Source: Mesobacillus sp. AQ2
Lineage (GTDB): Bacteria; Bacillota; Bacilli; Bacillales; Cytobacillaceae
DNA length: 64,000 nt
Direction of reading: 5' to 3'
Assembly: GCF_030122805.1 (NCBI RefSeq)
Contig: NZ_CP126080.1
Span: 3,477,001 to 3,541,000, forward strand
The stretch's first letter is position 1, and each line of letters opens with the position of its first letter. The notes below the pieces were generated by a model that saw nothing but the letters and a program-made list of their open reading frames with translations, had not been told where the DNA came from and made no database searches. Made by a program: the position numbers and the translations under genes. This document shows positions 27,900-38,407 of this stretch, in pieces.

Positions 27900-30223
27900 T
27901 GATAATCACCGCTGGCAAGAGCGTGCTTCAATACTTCATCTACATGTGAAACTAACACAAATTCAAGCTCCTTACGTACACTTTCAGGAATATCATCAAT
28001 ATCTTTTTCATTATCTTTTGGACAAATAACTTTTGTAAGACCCGCCCTGTGTGCGCTCAAAGATTTTTCCTTGAGGCCGCCAATCGGCAGAACCCGTCCT
28101 CTTAATGTTATTTCTCCTGTCATTCCTACTTCCCTGCGGATCGGCTTTCCTGATAAAGCCGAAACGAGTGCAGTAGCAATCGTAATCCCCGCAGAAGGTC
28201 CATCTTTAGGGACTGCTCCTTCAGGGACGTGGATGTGAATATCATTTTTCTCATGGAAATCCGGATCGATGTCCAGATCCTTCGCTTTAGAACGGACATA
28301 GCTGAATGCTGCCTGCGCAGATTCCTTCATGACATCACCAAGCTTTCCTGTCAGCACTAGTTTTCCTTTGCCCGGAGATAAAGAAACTTCGATCTGCAGC
28401 GTATCTCCGCCGACCGTTGTATAGGCAAGGCCGGTTGCCACTCCAACCTGGTCTTCCAATTCTGCCTGTCCATACCTGAACTTGGATTTCCCCAGGAATT
28501 CCTCTACATTCTTCTCGCTAACAATTACGCGCTTTTTCGTGCCGGAAACTACAATTTTAGCCGTTTTCCTGCAGATTGAGGCAAGCTGTCTTTCAAGAGA
28601 GCGGACACCTGATTCACGGGTATAATAACGAATCACTTTTGTGATCGCTTCATCTTTCATTTGAAGCTGGGATTTTGACAGTCCATGGTCTTTGATCTGT
28701 CTAGGCAGCAAATGGTCTTTGGCAATATGCAGCTTTTCCAGCTCGGTATAGCCAGCGATATTGATGATCTCCATCCTGTCGAGCAAGGGCCCTGGAACAG
28801 TGGAGAGGTTATTGGCAGTAGCAATGAACATGACCTTTGAAAGATCATACGTCTCTTCAATATAGTGGTCGCTGAAGTTATGGTTTTGCTCCGGATCCAG
28901 CACCTCTAGCATCGCTGAAGATGGATCGCCGCGGAAATCGCTGGACATTTTATCGATTTCATCCAGAAGGAAAACAGGGTTGATGGTTCCTGCTTTTTTC
29001 ATGCCCTGGATGATCCGTCCCGGCATCGCACCTACATAGGTCCTTCTATGGCCGCGGATTTCAGACTCATCACGCACTCCGCCCAGCGAGATGCGGACAA
29101 AATTCCTGTTCAGGGACTTGGCAATCGACTTCGCCAAACTCGTTTTCCCTACCCCTGGAGGTCCAGCCAGGCAAAGGATCGGTCCTTTCAAGGAATTAGT
29201 CAATTTCTGGACAGCCAAATATTCAAGAACTCTTTCTTTTACTTTTTCAAGTCCGTAATGGTCCTGATCAAGGATTCTCTCAGCCTTGCTGATATCGAGG
29301 TCATCCTCTGTGGATTTAGACCACGGCAAAGCAACCAGCCATTCAATGTAATTCCGGATCACTGCGCTTTCAGCAGAGGTTGTTGGAACCTTTTCATAAC
29401 GGTCAAGCTCCTTCAACGCTGTTTCCTTCACATGATCAGGCATTCCGGCAAGCTCGATTTTTTCGGTAAGTTCGGATATTTCACCCGTTTTCCCTTCCTT
29501 ATCACCAAGCTCCTTCTGGATGGCTTTCATTTGCTCACGAAGGTAATATTCCTTCTGGGTCCGCTCCATTGAACGTTTTACGCGCTGGCCGATTTTTTTC
29601 TCAAGGCCAAGCACTTCTTTTTCATTGTGGATGATTTCGATGACTCGGTTCATCCGGTCCTTTATGTCGATCGTCTCAAGGATTTCCTGCTTTTCCTTCA
29701 ACTTCAGCGGAAGATGCGAAGCAATGATATCCGCCATCCTTCCAGGCTCCTCTATATCTGAAACGGATGCATACGTTTCCGCAGAAATCTTCTTGGACAT
29801 TTTTATGTATTGTTCGAAATACTCAAGCATCGTTCTCATCAATGCTTCATCTTCGACATCCTTGCTGTCATCGTCTTCAAACGTTCTGACTTTACAGGAG
29901 AAGTGATCATTTTCGTCGAAAAGCTCAATAATTTCAGCTCTGGATAAACCCTCAACCAGTACGCGGATTGTTCCGTTAGGCAGCTTCAGCATTTGTTTGA
30001 CGCGGGTTAGCGTGCCCATCTGGTAAAGGTCCTCCTCTCCCGGCTCATCTATGGATATATCTTTTTGGGTAGTTAGATAGATCAAATGGTCATCCACCAT
30101 CGCCTTCTCCAGTGCCTGTACCGATTTTTCCCGCCCTACATCCAAATGCAGGACCATCGTCGGATACACAAGCAGACCGCGCAACGGCAGGAGTGGGACT
30201 GTGTACTCGTTCTTGTTCGCCAT
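27896..30223 (-). CDS. lonA: ATP-dependent protease LonA
   Basis: 775 residues, full length. The N-terminal LAN/PUA-like domain is at about 8-205, then a coiled coil ([19 protein letters not shown]), an AAA+ module (Walker [13 protein letters not shown] at about 355; Walker [10 protein letters not shown]) and the Ser-Lys protease domain with the catalytic Ser in [13 protein letters not shown] and Lys in [20 protein letters not shown]. It degrades misfolded and regulatory proteins in the cytoplasm. It is the first gene of the lonA-ysxC pair. Confidence 0.97.
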   Translation of the reverse strand: MANKNEYTVPLLPLRGLLVYPTMVLHLDVGREKSVQALEKAMVDDHLIYLTTQKDISIDEPGEEDLYQMGTLTRVKQMLKLPNGTIRVLVEGLSRAEIIELFDENDHFSCKVRTFEDDDSKDVEDEALMRTMLEYFEQYIKMSKKISAETYASVSDIEEPGRMADIIASHLPLKLKEKQEILETIDIKDRMNRVIEIIHNEKEVLGLEKKIGQRVKRSMERTQKEYYLREQMKAIQKELGDKEGKTGEISELTEKIELAGMPDHVKETALKELDRYEKVPTTSAESAVIRNYIEWLVALPWSKSTEDDLDISKAERILDQDHYGLEKVKERVLEYLAVQKLTNSLKGPILCLAGPPGVGKTSLAKSIAKSLNRNFVRISLGGVRDESEIRGHRRTYVGAMPGRIIQGMKKAGTINPVFLLDEIDKMSSDFRGDPSSAMLEVLDPEQNHNFSDHYIEETYDLSKVMFIATANNLSTVPGPLLDRMEIINIAGYTELEKLHIAKDHLLPRQIKDHGLSKSQLQMKDEAITKVIRYYTRESGVRSLERQLASICRKTAKIVVSGTKKRVIVSEKNVEEFLGKSKFRYGQAELEDQVGVATGLAYTTVGGDTLQIEVSLSPGKGKLVLTGKLGDVMKESAQAAFSYVRSKAKDLDIDPDFHEKNDIHIHVPEGAVPKDGPSAGITIATALVSALSGKPIRREVGMTGEITLRGRVLPIGGLKEKSLSAHRAGLTKVICPKDNEKDIDDIPESVRKELEFVLVSHVDEVLKHALASGDYQ

Positions 30224-30275
30224 GACATTGCACCTCCAACATGCATTGTATCAAACCATAATACTTTGTTGTTCA

Positions 30276-30304
30276 ATTCTATCGTATTTGTTTTCAAGTG
30301 TCTA
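30276..30304 (-). promoter_or_regulatory. lonA sigma-A-type promoter
   Basis: Minus-strand -35 TAGACA (plus 30299-30304), a 17-nt spacer and -10 TAGAAT (plus 30276-30281), each 5/6 to consensus. It is about 50 bp before the lonA ATG. No CtsR direct repeat (GTCAAA-type) was seen. The remainder of the lonA-lonB gap (30224-30546) holds only this promoter and the lonB terminator. Confidence 0.65.
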
Positions 30305-30504
30305 ATATCTAGAGCGGATTGCCCTGTTTTAGTTCTAATGATTAGTATCCTGATATTCCTGTTAAAATATGTCCGAATCATGATTGACTTTATGGTTCAA
30401 ATTGAAGTTTCTTTCACTATAAATACTGGTACAAAACCTTTTCCTTTTTCAGGCAAAAATAAACACATTTAGCTGCTAGACTTAAATGATGAGACAAAAG
30501 CTCC

Positions 30505-30535
30505 ATAAAAAAAGAACGCAGACACGCGTTCTTTT
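30505..30535 (-). terminator. lonB terminator
   Basis: Minus strand: AAAAGAACGC, loop, GCGTTCTTTTTTT. It separates the lonB and lonA transcription units. Confidence 0.93.
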
Positions 30536-30546
30536 ACATTATCCAA

Positions 30547-32214
30547 TTAGCTAGTCTCTTTTTGGGCTAGATCACTCGCAGCCTTGATGATCTGCTCTCG
30601 CGGATGATCTTTTAAAAGAGCGATTTCAAAAACCTCATCCAGATGGGTAACAGGAATGATTTCAATTCCCGTGATCTCATTCAGGATGGTCTGGACATTT
30701 TCCTTTGGAATGATGACCTTCGTGGCGCCTGCTTTTTTCGCTGCCTTCACTTTTGGATAGACACCGCCAATCGGCTTCACATTTCCATGGATGCTGATTT
30801 CTCCAGTCATCGCAACGGTATTGTCCATTGGGATTTTATAGATGGCTGAATAAATTCCAGTCGCCATGGCAATTCCGGCAGATGGCCCATCAATCGGTGT
30901 ACCGCCAGGGAAGTTCACATGGATGTCAAACTCATCTGCCGGTACGCCCATCGACCTCAGGACAGTTATGACATTTTCAATCGAACCCCGCGCCATACTT
31001 TTTCTGCGGATTGATTTTCCCTGTCCGCCGATGCTTTCTTCATCTACGATGCCGGTGATATTTATGGACCCTTTTTCCTTCGCCTTGATGACCGTTACCT
31101 CGATTTCAAGAAGAGCGCCGGTGTTTGGTCCATATACAGCCAGGCCATTTACCAGACCAACCGCTGACTTTTCATTAATTTTTCTTTCCATCCTCGGTGT
31201 CAGCTGGCTTGAATGGACGACCCATTCAATTTCCTCTTCCTTGATGTATGTCCGGTCATCTGTTATGGCAAGCCCTGCGGCGATTTGCACCATATTGACT
31301 GCTTCACGGCCATTCCGTGCATAGTTTGACAAAATCTCAATCGCTTTTTCACTCATCGACAGCTGTACTTTTTCAGCTGCATTCCTCGCTACTTCAGAAA
31401 TTTCCTCTTGAGTTAGCTCACGGAAAAATACTTCCATGCATCTTGACCTAATTGCCGGAGGGATTTCGCTTGGAGTTCTCGTCGTCGCGCCTACAAGGCG
31501 GAAGTCTGCCGGGAGCCCATTTTTGAAGATGTCGTGGATATGACTCGGGATTTGCGTGTTTTCTTCATTATAATACGCACTCTCTAAAAATACCTTCCTG
31601 TCTTCCAGTACTTTTAAAAGCTTGTTCATCTGGATTGGATGCAGTTCACCGATCTCATCGATGAATAAAACTCCACCGTGTGCATTGGTGACCGCCCCTT
31701 GCTTAGGCTGAGGGATACCGGCCTGTCCCATTGCTCCAGCTCCTTGATAGATCGGGTCATGCACCGAACCGATTAAAGGATCTGCAATCCCTCTTTCATC
31801 GAACCTGGCAGTAGTAGCATCCAGTTCAACGAATACCGATGATTTTTTGAAGGGGGATTTTTGGTTTTGCTTAGCCTCTTCCAAAACCAGTCTCGCTGCC
31901 GCTGTTTTCCCTACTCCAGGAGGTCCGTAAATGATGACATGCTGCGGATTAGGACCACACAAGGCTGCTTTCAAAGCCTTGATTCCATCTTCCTGTCCGA
32001 CAATATCATTGAAGCTTGAAGGCCTGACCTTTTCAGCAAGCGGCTCACTCAGTGACACCGACCTCATCTTTCTTAACTGTTCCATTTCCTTTCGGGATTC
32101 CCGATCAATTGATACCTTTTGCGTCCTCTGATTCCTTAATAGATTCCAGAAATACAGCCCAATGATGATACCGAAAAACAGCTGTATAAATAAGGCGATT
32201 CCGGTCCAACTCAA
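30547..32214 (-). CDS. lonB: LonB, membrane-anchored Lon-like protease
   Basis: 555 residues: one N-terminal membrane helix (GIALFIQLFFGIIIGLYFW), an AAA+ domain (Walker [13 protein letters not shown]; Walker B GGVLFIDEIGELH) and a Lon protease domain with Ser in DGPSAGIAMATG and Lys in MTGEISIHGNVKPIGG. Its sequence matches bacillar LonB, which in B. subtilis is forespore-expressed (sigma-F) and tethered to the membrane. Start is TTG 32214 with GGGAGGG upstream. It has its own terminator. The upstream gap holds the 52-bp repeat array. Confidence 0.95.
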   Translation of the reverse strand: MSWTGIALFIQLFFGIIIGLYFWNLLRNQRTQKVSIDRESRKEMEQLRKMRSVSLSEPLAEKVRPSSFNDIVGQEDGIKALKAALCGPNPQHVIIYGPPGVGKTAAARLVLEEAKQNQKSPFKKSSVFVELDATTARFDERGIADPLIGSVHDPIYQGAGAMGQAGIPQPKQGAVTNAHGGVLFIDEIGELHPIQMNKLLKVLEDRKVFLESAYYNEENTQIPSHIHDIFKNGLPADFRLVGATTRTPSEIPPAIRSRCMEVFFRELTQEEISEVARNAAEKVQLSMSEKAIEILSNYARNGREAVNMVQIAAGLAITDDRTYIKEEEIEWVVHSSQLTPRMERKINEKSAVGLVNGLAVYGPNTGALLEIEVTVIKAKEKGSINITGIVDEESIGGQGKSIRRKSMARGSIENVITVLRSMGVPADEFDIHVNFPGGTPIDGPSAGIAMATGIYSAIYKIPMDNTVAMTGEISIHGNVKPIGGVYPKVKAAKKAGATKVIIPKENVQTILNEITGIEIIPVTHLDEVFEIALLKDHPREQIIKAASDLAQKETS

Positions 32215-32361
32215 TATACATTCCCTCCCGTAAGTTGATACTATTCGCTTTCACCTAGTATCCCCCTGAGCGTGTTGGAATAAACAATATTTTCAAGTGA
32301 ATTTTTCCGCCTGAAGTGACCGGGTTTTATAGCGGATTGTAGACATTTTGCCGGGAGGGTT

Positions 32362-33251
32362 TGAGGTAGTTCGGACAGCTTTTCCTCTTCCACCACCCAA
32401 GCTGTCCGAAGGTGACCCGAGTTCGGACAGCTTTTCCTCTTTCACCGCTAAACCTGTCCGAAGTTGGCTCTGATTCTGACAGCTTTTCCTCTTTCACCGC
32501 TAAACCTGTCCGAAGTTGCCTCTGATTCTGACAGCTTTTCCTCTTTCACCGCTAAACCTGTCCGAAGTTCCCTCTGATTCTGACAGCTTTTCCTCTTTCA
32601 CCGCTAAACCTGTCCGAAGTTGGCTCTAGTTCGGACAGCTTTTCCTCTTCTACCACTAAACCTGTCCGAAGTTGCCTCTGATTCTGACAGCTTTTCCTCT
32701 TTCACCGCTAAACCTGTCCGAAGTTGGCTCTAGTTCGGACAGCTTTTCCTCTTCTACCACTAAACCTGTCCGAAGTCGGCTCTGATTCTGACAGCTTTTC
32801 CCTTTCCACCGCTAAACCTGTCCGAAGTTGGCTCTGATTCTGACAGCTTTTCCTCTCTTAACACTTAACCTGTCCGAAGTTCGCCATGATTCTGACAGCT
32901 TTTCCTCTCTTAACACTTAACCTGTCCGAAGTTGCCTCTGATTCTGACAGTTTTTCCTCTTTCACCGCTAAACCTGTCCGAAGTTGCCTCTGATTCTGAC
33001 AGCTTTTCCTCTTCTACCGCTAAACCCGTCCGAAGTCGGCTCTGATTCTGACAGCTTTTCCTCTTCCACCACCCAAGCTGTCCGAAGGTGGCTCTGGTTC
33101 GGACAGCTTTTCCTCTATTCATTCCAAACCTGTCCGAAGTTGGCTCTGATTCTGACAGCTTTTCCTCTTCCACCATCCAAGCTGTCCGAAGGTGGCTCTA
33201 GTTCGGACAGCTTTTACTCTTCTACCACCAAACCTGTCCGAAGTTCACCTC
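32362..33251. repeat. 52-bp tandem repeat array of hairpins between clpX and lonB
   Basis: The element CTGTCCGAAG recurs at exact 52-bp steps from 32401 to 33233 (17 occurrences; 16 full units plus part-units at each end). Each unit has CTGTCCGAAG, a 10-nt spacer, (G/A)TTC(G/T)GACAG, then a pyrimidine-rich CTTTTCCTCTT and a variable ACCGCTAAAC or ACCACCCAAG. Two variants alternate irregularly: six right arms are GTTCGGACAG (perfect 9-bp stem) and eleven ATTCTGACAG (one mismatch). Where a unit ends CCCAAG, the right arm also pairs with the next left arm (12 bp). Since 52 is not a multiple of 3 and stops differ by unit, it is non-coding. Confidence 0.97.
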
Positions 33252-33282
33252 CGATCGTTCCAGCAATCGGAATTTTTCACAC

Positions 33283-33313
33283 TAAAAAATCCCGGTGAGC
33301 ACTCACCGGGATT
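33283..33313 (-). terminator. clpX terminator
   Basis: Minus strand AATCCCGGTGAG TG CTCACCGGGATT followed by TTTTAG, 10 bp after the clpX stop. Confidence 0.93.
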
Positions 33314-33322
33314 TAGGAAGCA

Positions 33323-34588
33323 TTAAGCTGAATTTCTTTCGTCTTTCAGGACTGTACCGTCTTCTAGGACTAGCTTTGGCGGCATGTTGTTCTCGACTGT
33401 TTCCTTCGTGATGATGCACTTAACAATATCGTCACGTGATGGAAGGTCGAACATGACATCAAGCATGATGCCTTCAATAATGGAACGCAGTCCGCGTGCT
33501 CCTGTCTTGCGCTCGATTGCCTTTTTCGCAATCTCGATTAAAGCATCATCTTCAAAATCAAGCTCGACATCGTCCAGCTCAAGCATTTTCTGATATTGCT
33601 TCACAAGTGCGTTCTTCGGCTTTGTCAGGATTTCAACCAGTGCTTCTTCGTCAAGCGGAGTTAGGCTCGCAATCACTGGAAGACGGCCGATGAATTCAGG
33701 GATCAAACCGAACTTCAGCAAGTCTTCAGGAAGCACTTTTGACAGCAATTCCTTCTTGTCTAGGTCTTCTTCTTTTTTATCAGAACCGCCGAAGCCGATT
33801 ACTTTCTGGCCAAGGCGGCGTTTGATAATTTGTTCGATACCATCAAATGCCCCGCCGCAAATGAACAGGATATTCGTTGTATCAATCTGGATGAATTCCT
33901 GATGAGGATGCTTTCGTCCACCTTGTGGCGGAACGCTTGCAACTGTTCCCTCAAGAATTTTAAGGAGCGCCTGCTGCACGCCTTCACCGGACACATCTCT
34001 TGTAATAGATGGGTTTTCGGATTTTCTTGCGATTTTATCGATTTCATCGATATAAATGATTCCTTTTTCAGCTTTTTCCACATCATAGTCAGCTGATTGG
34101 ATCAGTTTCAACAGGATATTTTCAACGTCTTCACCGACATATCCTGCTTCAGTCAATGATGTTGCATCCGCGATTGCGAAAGGAACATTAAGAATACGAG
34201 CCAATGTTTGGGCAAGTAAGGTTTTTCCGCTACCTGTCGGCCCAATCATCGCAATATTACTCTTTGACAGTTCAACATCATCAATCTTGCTGTTTGAGTT
34301 GATACGCTTATAGTGGTTGTAAACGGCTACAGAAAGGTTTTTCTTCGCCTGGTCCTGGCCAATTACATACTCATTAAGGATATCACGGATTTCCTGTGGC
34401 TTCGGAACATCCTTGAACTCAACTTCTTCTTCAGTACCAAGTTCTTCTTCAACGATTTCTGTGCATAATTCAATACACTCGTCACAGATATAGACACCTG
34501 GACCGGCTACCAGCTTGCGGACCTGATCCTGAGTCTTGCCGCAGAAAGAACATTTGAGCTGTCCTTTTTCATCATTAAATTTGAACAA
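33323..34588 (-). CDS. clpX: ClpX, ATP-binding unfoldase subunit of ClpXP
   Basis: 421 residues. N-terminal C4 zinc finger (CSFCGK...CDECIELC, residues about 12-37), AAA+ domain with Walker [13 protein letters not shown], Walker [13 protein letters not shown] and sensor motifs; the ClpP-binding IGF loop appears as IGFGGSDKK. It unfolds ssrA-tagged and specific substrates for ClpP. The homologue-like start [13 protein letters not shown] is the TTG at 34588; AAGGGGTG is six nt upstream. An in-frame GTG at 34597 lies inside that site. Confidence 0.97.
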   Translation of the reverse strand: MFKFNDEKGQLKCSFCGKTQDQVRKLVAGPGVYICDECIELCTEIVEEELGTEEEVEFKDVPKPQEIRDILNEYVIGQDQAKKNLSVAVYNHYKRINSNSKIDDVELSKSNIAMIGPTGSGKTLLAQTLARILNVPFAIADATSLTEAGYVGEDVENILLKLIQSADYDVEKAEKGIIYIDEIDKIARKSENPSITRDVSGEGVQQALLKILEGTVASVPPQGGRKHPHQEFIQIDTTNILFICGGAFDGIEQIIKRRLGQKVIGFGGSDKKEEDLDKKELLSKVLPEDLLKFGLIPEFIGRLPVIASLTPLDEEALVEILTKPKNALVKQYQKMLELDDVELDFEDDALIEIAKKAIERKTGARGLRSIIEGIMLDVMFDLPSRDDIVKCIITKETVENNMPPKLVLEDGTVLKDERNSA

Positions 34589-34941
34589 TGCCTTCACCCC
34601 TTGAGAACTTCTAAAACATATATAAAGCTGCGATTCATAAGCAAACGAACAGTTAAGTGACGGTTTTTCTGCTGCATTGTAGCAGGTATGTATTGCATTG
34701 TATCATATTTTGCCAGGGTACAGGAAATAATAACCCTCGGCTATTTCAGGTTCGCGCTTATGAATCGAAAAAAAAATATGTACTAACTCATCTTAACCAT
34801 AAATCCGGCCATTAAATCGGCTTACAGGAAATTGCTAAAAAATTATGTATGTATATTGGTGATAATGGTAGAAAACAAGGCACGATTTACTCGCGCCTTG
34901 TTTCTATCTTTTATACTAAGTATAAAATTCACTTTGAGAAA
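34589..34941. other. clpX-tig intergenic region, left part
   Basis: Holds the clpX promoter area on the minus strand (a -10-like TACAAT near 34697-34702 with a weak -35) and the tig terminator at 34876-34903. I see no coding frame with a ribosome site here. Confidence 0.4.
34876..34915. terminator. Hairpin with T-run between clpX and tig
   Basis: AAACAAGGCACG ... CGCGCCTTGTTT, with T-rich tails on both sides. It probably ends the tig transcript beyond the interspersed repeat. Confidence 0.7.
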
Positions 34942-35181
34942 TGTCTAGCTTCAGCGCCTAGCCCCTCGAGTCACTTGTCTAGTGTCGCCTCCTAGAAACT
35001 CCGAAACTTCAACTCCGCGGCAGAAGCAAAAAGCGCTTCTTTGTCGAAGTCTCCAGTTTCTGCGTTTCTGGACAGTCGGCTATACTTTTCGATTTCGGTC
35101 CGCCCAATGAAGTCAAAGAACGACTTCACCGGTCGGCCCTCCAGTGCTTGTCGGGGCTGACCAAGGCGCTTACGCTTTTCT
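34942..35181. repeat. About 240-bp interspersed repeat element (full copy)
   Basis: Begins GTCTAGCTTCAGCGCCTAG and ends with a conserved tail (GGGGCTGACCAAGGCGCTTACGCTTTTC). It has internal inverted blocks: GAAACTCCGAAAC.. with ..GTTTCTGGA, AAGCGCTTCTTTGTCGAAG, and GAAGTC with GACTTC. The ends are complementary in part (AGCGCC near the start with GGCGCT at the end), so the element folds back on itself. It belongs to a family of GC-rich palindromic repeats I know to be common between genes in Bacillus-like genomes. A truncated copy of its tail lies at 56846-56897. Confidence 0.8.
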
Positions 35182-35185
35182 AATA

Positions 35186-36475
35186 TTATGCAACAGTTTT
35201 GCTGTTTTCTACAAGGAAATCAACTGCTTTTTTCAGTTGAAGATCGCCTTTGATTCCTTCAAGGCTTCCGCCTAGTGCTGCCTGGATTTGGTCAGCAGTC
35301 ATATTGTACATTTCAGACATCTTTTCAAGCTCTGCATTTACTTCTTCATCAGTTACTTCGATGTTTTCAGCTTTTGCGATTGCTTCAAGAGTCAGGTTCA
35401 CACGAACGCGTGTAGCAGCTTCTTCTTTCATTTGTTCGCGAAGAGCAGCTTCATCTTGTCCTGAGAACTGGTAGTACAGGTCAAGGTTCATGCCTTGCAT
35501 TTGCAGGCGCTGTTCGAATTCGTTCACCATGCGGTCGATTTCAGTGTCGATCATCGCTTCAGGAACTTCGATTTCAGCATTAGCTGCTGCCTTTTCAACA
35601 ACAGTGTCGCGCTCGAAATGTTCTTTCTGGTGCGCTTTGTCGTGTGCAAGACGATCTTTGATTTTTGTTTTAAGCTCATCTAAAGTTTCAACTTCTTCGT
35701 CAGCATCTTTAGCGAACTCGTCATCTAGAGCTGGAAGTTCTTTTCCTTTGATTTCGTGAACTTTCACTTTGAAAGTTGCAGGCTTACCAGCAAGTTCAGC
35801 TGCATGGTACTCTTCTGGGAAAGTAACCTCTACATCTTTTTCTTCGCCAGTAGCTGTTCCAACTAGTTGTTCTTCGAAACCTGGAATGAATGAACCTGAA
35901 CCAAGTTCAAGTGCATAGTTTTCAGCTTTGCCGCCTTCGAAAGCTTCGCCATCAACGAATCCTTCGAAATCGATGACAACATTGTCGCCATTTTCAGCTG
36001 TGCCTTCTTCTTTAACAACAAGCTCAGCCTGCTTTTCTTGCATTGCTTTCAATTCGTTCTCTACTTCTTCATCTGTAACGTTTGTGTCGAATGCTTCTAC
36101 TTCAAGTCCTTTGTATTCGCCAAGCTTCACTTCCGGCTTAACTGTTACAGTTGCCTTGAAGATCAGGCTCTTGCCCTTCTCGATTTGTTCTACATCGATT
36201 TCAGGACGGTCAACTGGCTCGATTCCAGTTTCGTCGATTGCACTTGCATATGCTTCTGGAAGAAGGATATCAATTGCATCCTGATATAAAGATTCTACGC
36301 CGAAACGCTTTTCGAACATTTGGCGTGGCATTTTTCCTTTACGGAATCCTGGTACGTTAATTTGCTTAACGACTTTCTTGAATGCAGCGTCAAGACCCTG
36401 GTTGACCTTTTCTGCATCTACTTCAATTGTTAGAACCGTTTGGTTCCCTTCTCTTTTTTCTACCTTTGCAGACAT
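35186..36475 (-). CDS. tig: Trigger factor
   Basis: 429 residues. Ribosome-binding N-domain with the signature [20 protein letters not shown], a FKBP-type PPIase domain (about 160-245: [39 protein letters not shown]) and a helical C-terminal chaperone domain. It binds nascent chains at the exit tunnel. RBS GGAGGG before ATG 36475. Confidence 0.97.
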   Translation of the reverse strand: MSAKVEKREGNQTVLTIEVDAEKVNQGLDAAFKKVVKQINVPGFRKGKMPRQMFEKRFGVESLYQDAIDILLPEAYASAIDETGIEPVDRPEIDVEQIEKGKSLIFKATVTVKPEVKLGEYKGLEVEAFDTNVTDEEVENELKAMQEKQAELVVKEEGTAENGDNVVIDFEGFVDGEAFEGGKAENYALELGSGSFIPGFEEQLVGTATGEEKDVEVTFPEEYHAAELAGKPATFKVKVHEIKGKELPALDDEFAKDADEEVETLDELKTKIKDRLAHDKAHQKEHFERDTVVEKAAANAEIEVPEAMIDTEIDRMVNEFEQRLQMQGMNLDLYYQFSGQDEAALREQMKEEAATRVRVNLTLEAIAKAENIEVTDEEVNAELEKMSEMYNMTADQIQAALGGSLEGIKGDLQLKKAVDFLVENSKTVA

Positions 36476-36595
36476 ACAGTTCCCTCCAACAATAATCTAT
36501 TGTCATTTTCATTCGACGATGAATACTCTTGTTAACCAAGCAATATTCCAGATTAAATGTAAAATAGAATGATTTTTACATAATACAACCACTAC

Positions 36596-36623
36596 ATTAT
36601 AACACAGGTTTATTTCGTTTCAA
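36596..36623 (-). promoter_or_regulatory. tig promoter
   Basis: Minus strand -35 TTGAAA (plus 36618-36623), 16-nt spacer, -10 TATAAT (plus 36596-36601), 120 bp before the tig ATG. It lies just after the 3' end of the TPR gene. Confidence 0.7.
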
Positions 36624-36632
36624 CAGCTTGGA

Positions 36633-37655
36633 CTATATTATCGGGTAAGAAATTTCTTCTAACTCTCTGATAAACTCAAGAACCTTTGCTGCTTCAACAT
36701 GGTGACTGCCGTAAAGATCAGCAAACTCCTCAAGCGGATCATCAAATCCATAGTACTCGTTGGCAGTGAAATGAACTGCAGCAGCCCAGGCAGCAGGCTT
36801 GCCGACAGGAGTTTTATACGGATAAACCAGAAAAAAATACCGCTCAACGAGGCTTTGCACCTGTTCATACAATACAGGATCATCATTTTCAATCTCATCG
36901 GCTAATAACTGAAGCACTCCGCTGTCCTCAATGTACTCCTTCACATCAGGTAAATGAGTGGGGGTAAAAGATTCATTCCAGTCGAATTTACTTACACCAA
37001 TTTCCTCTGAATACTCTTGTTCTCTCAATATATTGACCAGCATGGTTTTTATAAAGGGATGGCCCTCTTCTGAACCTGCAAATTTTTTCAAAACCTTGAT
37101 GAACGGACGAATGTTCACATTGGTGAGACTTCCTAAAGCCAAAACCTGCTTATTTATGTCTTCCGATTCAAACAGATCTAGTTCCTGTTCTTCTGGTTGT
37201 TCATCATCCATCTCAGCAGTCTCATATTTTTCTGTCCCATCTTTCATCTTTCGGCCAAACTCAAGCATTTTCATAAAATGCTCATGCTTATCAACAGGGA
37301 TTTCCCGATCTTCGAGCAATGCTTCAATCGCAGTAACTACTTCACTGTACTCATTCAACTGGACGAGGATCATCAAATACATTTCGATCACCTGGATATA
37401 ATCACCTCGGCCGCTCTTTAGCATATCCGCCGCGATTTCCTTGGCCATCTTTAGGTTGCCCGTTTCATAATGGACGAGTATGAGTCCTACATATATATCG
37501 CTGTTCTCAGGTTCGTGCTCCAGGGCTTGCTCCAGACATTGAATGGCTTCCCTGTACTTTTGCTGTTTTAAATAATCCAGGCCTTTTTCCAAAAGCCTCT
37601 TTCCCAGACCGGGAAACAGGATCAGATTATCCTTATTTGAATCCCGTTTTTTCAT
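36633..37655 (-). CDS. TPR-repeat protein, YsoA-like
   Basis: 340 residues. The N-terminal third has tetratricopeptide repeats (GLDYLKQQKYREAIQCLEQALEHEPENSDIYVGLILVHYETGNLKMAKEIA). The rest is helical and acidic with DUF3196-like features (FIKVLKKFAGSEEGHPFIKTMLVNILREQEY...; AWAAAVHFTANEYYGFDDPLEEFADLYG). Position between leuD and tig equals B. subtilis ysoA, so it is probably the orthologue. Function unknown; TPRs suggest a protein-binding scaffold. AAGGCGG sets ATG 37655 (MKKRDSNKD) rather than 37661. Confidence 0.8.
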   Translation of the reverse strand: MKKRDSNKDNLILFPGLGKRLLEKGLDYLKQQKYREAIQCLEQALEHEPENSDIYVGLILVHYETGNLKMAKEIAADMLKSGRGDYIQVIEMYLMILVQLNEYSEVVTAIEALLEDREIPVDKHEHFMKMLEFGRKMKDGTEKYETAEMDDEQPEEQELDLFESEDINKQVLALGSLTNVNIRPFIKVLKKFAGSEEGHPFIKTMLVNILREQEYSEEIGVSKFDWNESFTPTHLPDVKEYIEDSGVLQLLADEIENDDPVLYEQVQSLVERYFFLVYPYKTPVGKPAAWAAAVHFTANEYYGFDDPLEEFADLYGSHHVEAAKVLEFIRELEEISYPII

Positions 37656-37744
37656 ACACATACCGCCTTACTTATAAAAAAATATCTATTTGGTAATCCG
37701 TTTTGCACTTCAGCTTTTTAGAAAGTGTAGCACGATTTCTGGAA

Positions 37745-37781
37745 AAAACAAAAAGATTCACAAGCAGAGCCTGTGAATCTT
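37745..37781 (-). terminator. Terminator of the ilv-leu operon
   Basis: Minus strand AAGATTCACA, 9-nt loop, TGTGAATCTT then TTTGTTTTTT, about 30 bp after the leuD stop. Confidence 0.95.
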
Positions 37782-37810
37782 CTAATTTCTATAAAGTTTA
37801 GTTGCCAAAA

Positions 37811-38407
37811 CTAGCATCCTATCTTCGCAACCGCATCCTCATATTCCTTAATGCTTCCTTCGAGCTGGAGGGTCAATTCGATTTCGTCCCATCCGTTCAG
37901 TAGCATATTATACCAGTAAGGGTGAATTTCAAATTCTGCCCTAAAACCCTCATTATCATAAACACATTTCTGCTCAAGCGAAACAGTCATCTCATACTCC
38001 TGCCCGGCTGCTTTTCCAAGCAGGCAGGTTACTTCCTTTTCAGACAATACCACAGGGAGAATTCCATTTTTAAGGCAGTTCTGCTTAAATATGTCTGCGA
38101 ATGATGGAGCAATGATCACCCGGAACCCATAATCCTGCAATGCCCATGGCGCGTGTTCCCTGGAGGAGCCACAGCCAAAATTTTCGTTGGCGATTAAAAT
38201 CGATGCTCCCTGGCTGGCAGGGTGGTTGAGTTCGAACCTTTCATCTGGTTCACCATCTTGCTTGAAGCGCCAGTCGTAAAATAAATATTGACCAAACCCG
38301 GTCTTCTCGATTCTTTTCAGGAATTGCTTCGGAATGATCTGGTCTGTATCTACGTTGGTCCGGTCCATTGCAGCAGCTTTTCCTGTCATTTCTTTAAAAC
38401 TGGACAT
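37811..38407 (-). CDS. leuD: 3-isopropylmalate dehydratase small subunit
   Basis: 198 residues. Swivelling domain of isopropylmalate isomerase; with LeuC it converts 2- to 3-isopropylmalate. Motifs: RTNVDTDQIIPKQFLKR and the substrate loop NFGCGSSREHAPWAL. RBS AAAGGAG before ATG 38407. It is separated from leuC by an unusual 209-bp gap. Confidence 0.97.
   Translation of the reverse strand: MSSFKEMTGKAAAMDRTNVDTDQIIPKQFLKRIEKTGFGQYLFYDWRFKQDGEPDERFELNHPASQGASILIANENFGCGSSREHAPWALQDYGFRVIIAPSFADIFKQNCLKNGILPVVLSEKEVTCLLGKAAGQEYEMTVSLEQKCVYDNEGFRAEFEIHPYWYNMLLNGWDEIELTLQLEGSIKEYEDAVAKIGC

Noticed and set aside
30224..30546. CtsR operator for lonA
   Set aside because: No tandem GTCAAA heptads were found near the promoter.
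32910..33176. An 88-codon open frame within the repeat array
   Set aside because: It is a frame walking through 52-bp repeats (not a multiple of three), has no ribosome site, and other units break it. It is a by-product of the repeats.
32362..33251. CRISPR array
   Set aside because: The whole unit repeats with no unique spacers, and no cas genes are nearby.
35250..36289. Several long plus-strand frames opposite tig
   Set aside because: They are antisense to a clear trigger factor gene, are Ser-rich from antisense codon bias, and lack ribosome sites.
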